Shown in pieces: positions 57,771 through 64,000 of a stretch of 64,000 nucleotides of DNA (within the stretch, counting starts at the first letter, position 1; each line of letters opens with the position of its first letter). The stretch comes from Gemmatimonadota bacterium. Lineage in GTDB: Bacteria; Latescibacterota; UBA2968; UBA8231. The translations under genes and the position numbers were made by a program. The notes under the pieces were generated by a model. The model had not been told where the DNA came from. It ran no database searches and saw nothing but the letters and a program-made list of their open reading frames with translations. Location: contig VXOR01000047.1 in assembly GCA_009840005.1 (NCBI GenBank), positions 78,786-142,785 of the forward strand, read 5' to 3'.

Positions 57771-58492
57771 ATCCTCTGGACCGAGGGCAAAAATGGCTGG
57801 GCCGCGTCGGGCAAGACACCGCCGCTTTGATCGATGAACTCCTCAAGTTTGAGGGGTTGCCAGAAATTGGGGTCAAGGAGGCCACCGTGGCCCGGCAAGA
57901 CCGGCTCTAAGGGAGGATTGAAAGGCATGTAGAAGCGGTTGCCGTAGTTGCCGTAATGAACACTGCGCTCGTTGGCACCGTCCTGCAACCCAAAATCTAT
58001 CAGGCATTGGGCGATGTAGTTGCCCAAGGCCGCGGGGTTGCCGTCGGTGTAGTCTGTGGAGTGAAAGGTCGTACTATACCCCAACTCCCGTATGAGCCGG
58101 TTGACTTCGCCGAATGACAGTATCCAGCCCGGCGAAGGGCGAAAGCGGTATCTCAGGAGGCGGGCGGCCGCATAGCTCATGGCTTCGCGGCGGGCGGCCT
58201 CCACATCGTCGGGGCGGGGTACGCCAGAAAAGGAGCAGGTGAAGCCGCCTATGGTTTTGCCCAGCAAATAGGGCTGCTCGGGACCGTCGCTGTACGCCGC
58301 CCAAGCGTCGTACAGAGCTATGCTGGTGTGGAAGAGGTTGCGGGCGTTGGCCGTGGGCCGAGCGAAGTCGCCGCGAATGGACTCTAAGAGGACCTCGTTC
58401 CACTGGCGTGCCAACGAATGTTGGGCTGGGGCTGGAGTAGCCGACAGGGCGAGGGCGAAGATCACACAGGCGAGCGATGTTGTCCGTACCAT
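57767..58492 (-). pseudogene. N-terminal part of the vanadium-haloperoxidase-like protein
   Basis: 241 residues. Signal peptide TSLACVIFALALSATPAPAQ. NLFHTSIALYDAWAAY and FGLQDGANERSVHYGNYGNRFY are the usual N-terminal region of this protein family. It ends at a TGA 4 bases inside the downstream frame. The two parts are one gene in relatives, so this pair is most simply a one-base deletion, an assembly error, or possibly frameshift expression. Confidence 0.8.
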
Positions 58493-58554
58493 GGTTGGTT
58501 CCTCCTTTTTGCGCCCAAGCGTCCTTTAGGAGAATAACAAATTGATACTGGAGC

Positions 58555-59112
58555 TCACAATTTCTTCACGACGTCACCAACCCGTATTGCGCCTGGGCGA
58601 ATGACCTTGGCGTTGACGCCGCGCAACTGAAGCTGTTTGCCGGCTGGAGAACTGATAAATTTCAGGGCGTCCAAGCCAAAGCGCGCGGCGTATTTTTTAC
58701 AGCCAGTGTGGGGCGGCTCGGTGATTTGGATCACGGCCGCCCCCAGGGAAAGACGAGTCCCGGGCGGTATGTTATCCACGCTTAGGTCGAAGTCGATATA
58801 TAGCTGATCTCCGGCTAGGGGCCAATGCCGCTTGTCTTGGGCCACTAGGGCCATCAAGCGGGCATTGGTCAGCGTGAGCTGCATGTCTGGGTGCGCCGAT
58901 CCATCGGCGGTTTGCGAGCTGCCGCGCTGTTGCCAATTGTCGCCCACCAGCCCTTCGACTAGATCGAGTTCCCCCACATCTAAGACTTCCCGCGCCTCGG
59001 TCTGTGGCCGCCGCACGATTAGCTCCAAGACGCCGACGGCTTTGGGCGACTGACGGATGTCGTCTAGCCCGGCGGTTAGCGTTTCTATAGACAGATGTTT
59101 CACTTCGGACAA
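58555..59112 (-). CDS. MOSC-domain protein
   Basis: 185 residues. MOSC beta-barrel with conserved Cys in TEPPHTGCKKYAARFG and GVNAKVIRPGAIRVGD near the C terminus. Related to the C-terminal sulfur-binding domain of molybdenum-cofactor sulfurases and YiiM-type proteins. The N-terminal mARC/MoCo-sulfurase barrel is absent. Function: probably sulfur or metal-cofactor handling; not certain. Confidence 0.85.
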   Translation of the reverse strand: MSEVKHLSIETLTAGLDDIRQSPKAVGVLELIVRRPQTEAREVLDVGELDLVEGLVGDNWQQRGSSQTADGSAHPDMQLTLTNARLMALVAQDKRHWPLAGDQLYIDFDLSVDNIPPGTRLSLGAAVIQITEPPHTGCKKYAARFGLDALKFISSPAGKQLQLRGVNAKVIRPGAIRVGDVVKKL

Positions 59113-59150
59113 GATTGACCTCCTGAATGTTTTGTCTGTGTTGGCATTTT

Positions 59151-60260
59151 TTATCGCGGCACTTCGTAGGACCCTGCAATCCCCCTAGATGAGAAGAGCA
59201 CTTGCCAAAGCTGGTTCGCCCGAGCGCGGAAGGAGCCGGCCGAGGACAGCAAGTAGAACGTCCACATCCGGTAGAAGCGCTCGTCGTAGCGGGCCTTGAG
59301 TTCGCTCCAAGCCGCGTTGAAGTTGGCGTGCCAAGCCATCAGCGTCCGGTCGTAATGCTGGCCGAAGGCGTGCCAATCCTCTAAGACGAAATGCCCCTCA
59401 GCGGCCGTGGTAATCTGCTTGGCCGAAGGCAGCAGAGAGTTGGGGAAAATATAGCGCTCAATCCACGGATCGTTTTTGATGGCCGAGGTGCTGCGGCCGA
59501 TGGTATGCAATAAAAAGCGCCCGTCTGGGGCGAGGCAGCGTTTGACCGTTTGCATAAAGATCGAGTAGTTTTTGACGCCCACGTGCTCGAACATGCCGAT
59601 CGACAAGATGCGGTCAAAACGCTCGTCTAGGTCGCGGTAATCCTGCAAGCGAATCTCCACCGGCAGCCCTTGGCACATCTCCTCCGCCAGTTTTGCCTGC
59701 TCTTTGGAGACGGTAACGCCCACCCCTTTGACTCCGTAGCGCTGGACTGCAAACCGCAGGGTGCCGCCCCAGCCGCAGCCGATGTCGAGTAGGGTCATCC
59801 CCGGCTCCAGCCCCAGCTTGCGGCAGCACAAGTCGAGCTTGGCTTCTTGCGCCTCGTCTAGGTTGGCGGCATTGCGCCAATACCCGCAGCTATAGATCAT
59901 GCGCTGGTCGAGCATCGCCCGGTACAGGTCGTTGCCGATATCGTAGTGGCGCTGGCCGACTTGGAAGGAGCGGGTAGGCGTTTGCAGGTTGAGCAGCCGC
60001 GCCTTCAGATGGGGCAAAAGCAGATGCCGACCGCGCAACTTCAGTCCCAGTCGGGCGTGCGATATCCGCGTGCAAAGTTCGTCTAGCTGAGGGCAGTCCC
60101 ACCACCCCTCCATGTACGACTCGCCGGCACCCAGCGATCCGTGGGCCAGTACGTGCGCAAAAAAGCGGTCGTCGTGGACTGCTATATCCCAAGGCCGATC
60201 TCCGCCGATGTGCACGTCGGCCTCTTTGAGCAGTGCTTCTATGCGACGATAGGCATTCAT
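59151..60260 (-). CDS. cfa: Cyclopropane-fatty-acyl-phospholipid synthase
   Basis: 369 residues from the ATG at 60260, where MNAYRRIEALLKEADV matches the family; an in-frame extension to 60413 adds 51 unmatched residues. SAM motif LDIGCGWGGTLRFAVQRYGV near 163-182. SLGAGESYMEGWWDC and FFAHVLAHGS are typical. E. coli Cfa is 382. It adds a methylene across phospholipid acyl double bonds from SAM at the inner membrane surface. Confidence 0.95.
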   Translation of the reverse strand: MNAYRRIEALLKEADVHIGGDRPWDIAVHDDRFFAHVLAHGSLGAGESYMEGWWDCPQLDELCTRISHARLGLKLRGRHLLLPHLKARLLNLQTPTRSFQVGQRHYDIGNDLYRAMLDQRMIYSCGYWRNAANLDEAQEAKLDLCCRKLGLEPGMTLLDIGCGWGGTLRFAVQRYGVKGVGVTVSKEQAKLAEEMCQGLPVEIRLQDYRDLDERFDRILSIGMFEHVGVKNYSIFMQTVKRCLAPDGRFLLHTIGRSTSAIKNDPWIERYIFPNSLLPSAKQITTAAEGHFVLEDWHAFGQHYDRTLMAWHANFNAAWSELKARYDERFYRMWTFYLLSSAGSFRARANQLWQVLFSSRGIAGSYEVPR

Positions 60261-60472
60261 GGTGATTTCTTCTATTCTAGCGTCGTCTGTTTGTGAGGAT
60301 TGGCAGCGCATATTATGCACAACGAGTAGGCCGAAAACAACCCTGCGCCAGCGAGCAAGCGGTCGAGATGTAGGTGAATCGCGCGCTTGACAGTGCGCCG
60401 CGTCCGGCTGCAATTTTCGGCGCGACGTGGGAGGTCCATCACTTTGTTAGCAAAAACTAAGGCAAGGAGTTT

Positions 60473-62071
60473 ATGGCTGGGAATCGCAAACCCAATTTCC
60501 TGTGGATTTCATTTGAGGATACCAACCCCCGGTACGGGTGCTACGGCGACCCGGTGGCGTGTACGCCCACGTTGGACCGGCTCGCCACCGAGGGCTGTCG
60601 CTGGACGCGCTGCTTTTCCACGGCCGGCGTTTGCGCCCCGGCCCGGTCGGCTATTATCACCGGCATGTACGCGATCTCCATCGGCACTCATCACATGCGC
60701 ACGACGCACGCCAATCGCGCTACGCCGGAGATGCCCACGCCCTATTCGGCCGTTGTGCCGCACTACGCAAAGTGCTTCACGGAATACCTGCGAGCGGCTG
60801 GGTATTACTGCTCCAACAACGCCAAGACCGACTACCAGTTTACTCCCCCGCTGACCGCTTGGGACGCGCTCGGCCCGCATGCCCACTGGCGCGACCGTCC
60901 CGATCCAGATCAGCCGTTTTTCGCGGTCTTCAATCCCACGCGCACCCACGAAAGCGGCATGTGGCCCGAGAAGTGCCCCGAGCTGGAGTTCGACCCGGAT
61001 GCCATCCCGCTGCCGCCCTATTTTCCCGATACCCCCGTAGTGCGCCAAGCCATGGCGCGGATGTACACGCATATTGCACACAGCGATCAAGAGCTGGCCC
61101 AACTCCTGCAACAACTCGACGAAGACGGCTTGTCCGAGAATACGTACGTCTTTCACTGGAGCGATCACGGCCCGCTGCCGCGCGGCAAGCGCTGGCCGTA
61201 TGACTCAGGCATTCACGTGCCCCTGATCGCCCGCGGCCCCGGCATGGCAGCGGGGCAGGTGTGCGAGGACTTGGTAAGCACCGTTGATCTAGGCCCTACA
61301 ATGCTCTCGCTCGCGGGGATTGACGTGCCCGCCCACATGCAGGGCCGTGCGTTTTTGGGACCCCAAGCCCAACCGCCGCGAGAGTACATCTACGCGAGTC
61401 GCGATCGGCACGACGAGGCGTACGACATGGTGCGGGCCGTGCGCGACCGCCGCTTTAAGTACATCCGCAACTACCGGCCAGACCTCCCCTACTTGGCGTG
61501 GATCCCCTATCGCAATCGGCATCCCATTGTGCAGGAGATGTGGCGCTTGCACTTGGCCGATGAGTTGGACGAGACGCAGTCGGCCATGTTTCGCTACCCG
61601 AGGCCGGTCGAAGAGCTCTATGATACCGAAGCCGATCCGCACGAGATCGATAATTTGGCGGCCAATCCCCAGTATCAGTCGGAGCGGGATCGCCTGCGCG
61701 GAGCCTTGGACGAATGGCTGGAAGAAGTAGGCGACATGGGCCGCATGGCGGAAAGCGAAATGGTGCGGCAGTGGTATCCCAATGGCCAACAGCCGCAGAC
61801 GGCCTCGCCAGTGTGCGTGCCTATCTGCGCCGACAGCCTTGGGACTGAACCGGCGCTGGAAGGCGGTGCATTCCGGGGGCCGTTGCTGGTGCAACTCCAC
61901 TGCGCCACGCAGGGTGCCTCTATGGCGTACGCCGTAGAAGACGATCCGCACTGGCACCTCTACACCGAGCCGTTGTGCATGGAAGCAGGGACGACCACCT
62001 TGCGGGCCAAGGCGATCCGCATTGGGTACGAAGAGAGCCAAGAGATCCGGGCGACTTTTGTCGTGGAGTGA
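60473..62071 (+). CDS. Type I sulfatase with extra C-terminal beta domain
   Basis: 532 residues. C54-A-P-A-R58 in TAGVCAPARSAIITG, metal pair WISFEDTNPRYGCYG and FHWSDHGPLPRGKR. No signal peptide. A further ~75 C-terminal residues (LEGGAFRGPLLVQLHCATQG, YTEPLCMEAGTTTLRAKAIR) look like the chitobiase/beta-hexosaminidase C-terminal domain that often ends sugar-active enzymes. The combination fits a sulfatase acting on a polysaccharide or aminosugar glycan. Between the cfa gene and the PhyH gene. Confidence 0.92.
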   Translation: MAGNRKPNFLWISFEDTNPRYGCYGDPVACTPTLDRLATEGCRWTRCFSTAGVCAPARSAIITGMYAISIGTHHMRTTHANRATPEMPTPYSAVVPHYAKCFTEYLRAAGYYCSNNAKTDYQFTPPLTAWDALGPHAHWRDRPDPDQPFFAVFNPTRTHESGMWPEKCPELEFDPDAIPLPPYFPDTPVVRQAMARMYTHIAHSDQELAQLLQQLDEDGLSENTYVFHWSDHGPLPRGKRWPYDSGIHVPLIARGPGMAAGQVCEDLVSTVDLGPTMLSLAGIDVPAHMQGRAFLGPQAQPPREYIYASRDRHDEAYDMVRAVRDRRFKYIRNYRPDLPYLAWIPYRNRHPIVQEMWRLHLADELDETQSAMFRYPRPVEELYDTEADPHEIDNLAANPQYQSERDRLRGALDEWLEEVGDMGRMAESEMVRQWYPNGQQPQTASPVCVPICADSLGTEPALEGGAFRGPLLVQLHCATQGASMAYAVEDDPHWHLYTEPLCMEAGTTTLRAKAIRIGYEESQEIRATFVVE

Positions 62072-62087
62072 ATTTTCTAGAGAATCC

Positions 62088-62175
62088 GCAGATGGACGCA
62101 GATGGACGCAGATGGACGCAGATGGACGTAGATGGACGTAGATGGACGCAGATGGACGCAGAGTAGTAGAAACAA
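62088..62175 (+). repeat. GCAGATGGAC tandem array, 7 copies, plus AGTAGTAGAAACAA
   Basis: Seven 10-bp units (62088-62157): four GCAGATGGAC, two GTAGATGGAC, one GCAGATGGAC; then GCAGAGTAGTAGAAACAA, shared with the elements at 39.2 and 48.1 kb. No hairpin is kept. Confidence 0.75.
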
Positions 62176-62221
62176 ATTGCTGTATGACGAGACGATTTCA
62201 AGCCGACGTAGGGATAGAGAC

Positions 62222-62980
62222 GTGAACGAAGAGTTGCAAGCCGCGGTCGAGCATCTAAACGCGTATGGGTACTGCGTGCTAAAGGATCGCATACCCCGCG
62301 AGGCCGCCTTGGCGTTGGGGCGTCGCTGTCTGGCGCTACACAGCGACCCGCGCTGCGAGGACTATATTGTGGGCGACGAGTACTATCAGACCTTGTTCGG
62401 CATGCTCAACCAAGACGACGAGGTTTGGAACTGCGCCTTCCACCCGGATACCGTGGCTCTTGCGCGGCACTTTTTGGGTCCGCGCTGCCGCGTCGTCGAA
62501 GCGTGCTCCAAGCCGACTTGGCCTGGGGCTCCCGCTCAGCATTTACACGCGGATTCTGCGGGCTCGTTTGCCCAAGTGCCCGATGTGCCGTGGATGATCA
62601 ACAGCATCTGGATGCTGACGGATTTTACCGAGGCCAATGGCGCGACTGGCGTCGTGCCCATGAGCCACCGGTCGCGGCGGCCCGCTCCGCCACCCGATAT
62701 GGGTGCTGATAGTCCGTTGATCAAGCCCGTGGAAGGCCGCGCTGGTTCTGTGATGCTGTGGCACGGGGGAGTTTTTCACCAAGCCCGGGCCAATCGGAGC
62801 GAGGATGTGCGGATTGGGCTGAATATCGCGTATTATCCGCCTTGGTTTAACAATTGGATTGAAGGCGGCCATCAGCCTCTGTGGCCAGAGACGTACGAGC
62901 GCATGCCCGAGGATTTTCGCCGCCTGTGCCCGGGGCTGTTGGGTCGCCGCCGCGCCGACCGCTATGAGCCGCGTCGGTAG
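62222..62980 (+). CDS. Phytanoyl-CoA dioxygenase (PhyH)-family oxygenase
   Basis: 252 residues from a GTG at 62222; an in-frame start further back falls in the tandem repeats. Iron triad: H-x-D in PAQHLHADSAG (ligand His/Asp) and the distal His in MLWHGGVFHQARANRSED, with R for 2-oxoglutarate. It should be an iron(II)/2-oxoglutarate oxygenase; PhyH relatives in this kind of genome have many substrates. Substrate unknown. Confidence 0.85.
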   Translation: MNEELQAAVEHLNAYGYCVLKDRIPREAALALGRRCLALHSDPRCEDYIVGDEYYQTLFGMLNQDDEVWNCAFHPDTVALARHFLGPRCRVVEACSKPTWPGAPAQHLHADSAGSFAQVPDVPWMINSIWMLTDFTEANGATGVVPMSHRSRRPAPPPDMGADSPLIKPVEGRAGSVMLWHGGVFHQARANRSEDVRIGLNIAYYPPWFNNWIEGGHQPLWPETYERMPEDFRRLCPGLLGRRRADRYEPRR

Positions 62981-62981
62981 C

Positions 62982-63011
62982 GGGCTAGCCTTCGCGGTGG
63001 AAGGCTAGCCC
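62982..63011. terminator. Bidirectional hairpin between convergent genes
   Basis: Perfect 11-bp stem GGGCTAGCCTT (62982-62992)/AAGGCTAGCCC (63001-63011), loop CGCGGTGG overlapping the arms' end. Lies between two convergent stop codons. No T run on either side, so Rho-independent function is uncertain. Confidence 0.5.
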
Positions 63012-63018
63012 ACGGGAT

Positions 63019-64000
63019 TCAAGTGCGCCGGTTTCGGACGTTCAGTTGCAACGAATAGGTGTCGGTGTCGCCATCGCTATCGCGCACGGTCCAGGTAATC
63101 CCACATTGGCCGGATGAACTCGGTGCGCCACTGGCCGACGACGCTGTCACCGTCAAGCCCGCACACGACCCGCTGACCGAGTAGCGCAACGAGCCGTTGC
63201 CGCCGCTGGCCGCAGGCCGCGTAAAACTGAAATACGAACCGACCGTCGCCGAGCGGGTGGTGCCCGAGGAAGCAAACGCCGGTGCGGTGTCGGCGGCGAC
63301 GGCAATTTGCAGCGAATAGGTATCACTATCGCCATCGGTGTCGCGCACCGTCCATTTAATCACGCACGAACCGGCCTTGCTCGGCGCGCCACTGGCCGAC
63401 GAGGCTGTCACCGTCAAGCCCGCACACGACCCGCTGACCGAGTAACGCAACGAGCCGTTGCCACCTTTCGCTGCAGGGCGGGTAAAGCTGAAATACTGGC
63501 CGACGATGGCCGAACGGGACGTGCCCGAGGAAGCAAACGCCGGTGCGGTGTCAGCGGCGACAGCAATTTGCAGCGAATAGGTATCACTATCGCCATCGCT
63601 ATCGCGCACGGTCCATTTAATCACGCACGAACCGGACGAGCTAGGCGATCCACTGGCTGACGAGGCCGTCACCGTCAAGCCCGCACACGACCCGCTGACC
63701 GAGTAGCGCAACGAGCCGTTGCCACCACTGGCCGCAGGCCGCGTAAAGCTGAAATACTGACCGACGATGGCCGAGCGGGTGGTGCCCGAGGAAGCAAACG
63801 AAGGCGCGGTGTCGGCGGCGACGGCAATTTGCAGCGAATAGGTATCACTATCGCCATCGGTGTCGCGCACCGTCCACGTAATCCCACATTGACCGGCCTT
63901 GCTCGGTTGGCCACTGACGGATGTGGCCGTCACCGTCAAGCCCGCACACGATCCGCGGACGGAATAGGTCAATGCTCCATTGCCACCGCTGGCTGCTGGC
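63019..64000 (-). CDS. Tandem-repeat Ig/cadherin-like protein, 5' truncated by window edge
   Basis: At least 327 residues visible and open at 64000. It is made of 87-residue units: SGTTRSAIVGQYFSFTRPAA, SGGNGSLRYSVSGSC, AGLTVTASSASG, then WTVRDSDGDSDTYSLQIAVA. These look like putative Ig/He_PIG or cadherin-like beta sandwiches with two conserved Cys per unit (GSCAG and CVIKW/CGITW) and DSDGD-type calcium-like acidic runs. Probably a large surface or adhesin-like protein. Only the C terminus is here; the end is RNRRT with no sorting motif visible. Confidence 0.75.
   Translation of the reverse strand, partial: PAASGGNGALTYSVRGSCAGLTVTATSVSGQPSKAGQCGITWTVRDTDGDSDTYSLQIAVAADTAPSFASSGTTRSAIVGQYFSFTRPAASGGNGSLRYSVSGSCAGLTVTASSASGSPSSSGSCVIKWTVRDSDGDSDTYSLQIAVAADTAPAFASSGTSRSAIVGQYFSFTRPAAKGGNGSLRYSVSGSCAGLTVTASSASGAPSKAGSCVIKWTVRDTDGDSDTYSLQIAVAADTAPAFASSGTTRSATVGSYFSFTRPAASGGNGSLRYSVSGSCAGLTVTASSASGAPSSSGQCGITWTVRDSDGDTDTYSLQLNVRNRRT
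63019..64000. repeat. 261-bp tandem repeats, ~3.7 copies
   Basis: Same landmark (GGTGCGGTGT or GGCGCGGTGT) occurs at 63281, 63542 and 63803, spacing 261 bases each, equal to 87 codons. Copies differ by scattered point changes that keep the frame. Confidence 0.85.

Noticed and set aside
57767..58492. The two haloperoxidase fragments as separate overlapping genes
   Set aside because: Homologous proteins are single and the junction residues line up when one base is restored.
62088..62157. Tandem 10-bp units as a CRISPR array
   Set aside because: No spacers, unit length 10, and no cas genes nearby.
62132..62221. PhyH gene starting in the tandem repeats
   Set aside because: Repeat translates to a low-complexity stretch; the GTG at 62222 gives the normal start NEELQAAVEHLNAYGY.

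Overview
The window is bacterial, of moderate GC, and carries a chromosomal replication origin. The gene order rpmH-rnpA-yidD-yidC-mnmE-rsmG on one strand and dnaA-oriC-dnaN-recF-dciA-gyrB-gyrA on the other, the abundance of sulfatases, a PhyH-family dioxygenase, and secreted proteins ending in an NYPNPFN-type C-terminal sorting domain together suggest the FCB superphylum (Latescibacterota-like or a related uncultured lineage). That assignment is inference; no rRNA gene is present.

Layout. 1-8014: a DUF151/UVR protein cut by the window edge, a lipoprotein, an XRE regulator, an unannotated structured ncRNA with its own promoter and terminator, two glycosyltransferases and a CPBP protease, sucCD and an SDR epimerase. 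8101-18353 (all minus strand): rplU-rpmA, ribonuclease G, an S41 protease, tmk, a CDP-alcohol phosphatidyltransferase, a DnaA-box-containing gap, rsmG, two parS sites, mnmE, yidC, yidD, rnpA and rpmH (TTG start). 18553-27599 (all plus strand): dnaA, a 540-bp AT-rich oriC full of DnaA boxes, dnaN, recF, dciA, gyrB, gyrA. Transcription diverges around the origin, so most genes here lie on the leading strand. Three tRNA genes (Ser-UGA, Ser-GCU, Gln-CUG) and a terminator close this core block.

28109-64000 is accessory and metabolic: a sugar ABC importer (two permeases and a lipoprotein binding protein, no ATPase) followed by a sulfatase; an HTH-PAS regulator divergent from an L-rhamnonate-dehydratase-like enolase; large secreted proteins; a PHP protein; an AGE-family epimerase; a mannonate-dehydratase-like protein; an ABC-2 exporter; an AmpD-like amidase; an AAA/DUF4143 ATPase overlapping a squalene/phytoene synthase gene; an amidohydrolase; a PCu(A)C-SCO copper-delivery operon with a small coupled membrane protein; two more sulfatases; a vanadium-haloperoxidase-like gene broken by a one-base frameshift; a MOSC protein; a cyclopropane synthase; a PhyH dioxygenase; and a 261-bp tandem-repeat Ig-like protein running off the right edge. 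The theme is import and breakdown of sulfated sugars or uronic/deoxy sugar acids.

The accessory half is littered with small non-coding repeats: a TIR- and TSD-bearing MITE-like element at 43.3-43.5 kb with a relative at 51.6 kb; a family built of 10-bp GCAGATGGAC units, a conserved AGTAGAAACAA block and, in some copies, a hairpin (35.1, 39.2, 48.1, 62.1 kb); and an 18-bp palindrome found both between genes (39.15 kb) and in frame inside an ABC permease gene (28.36 kb).
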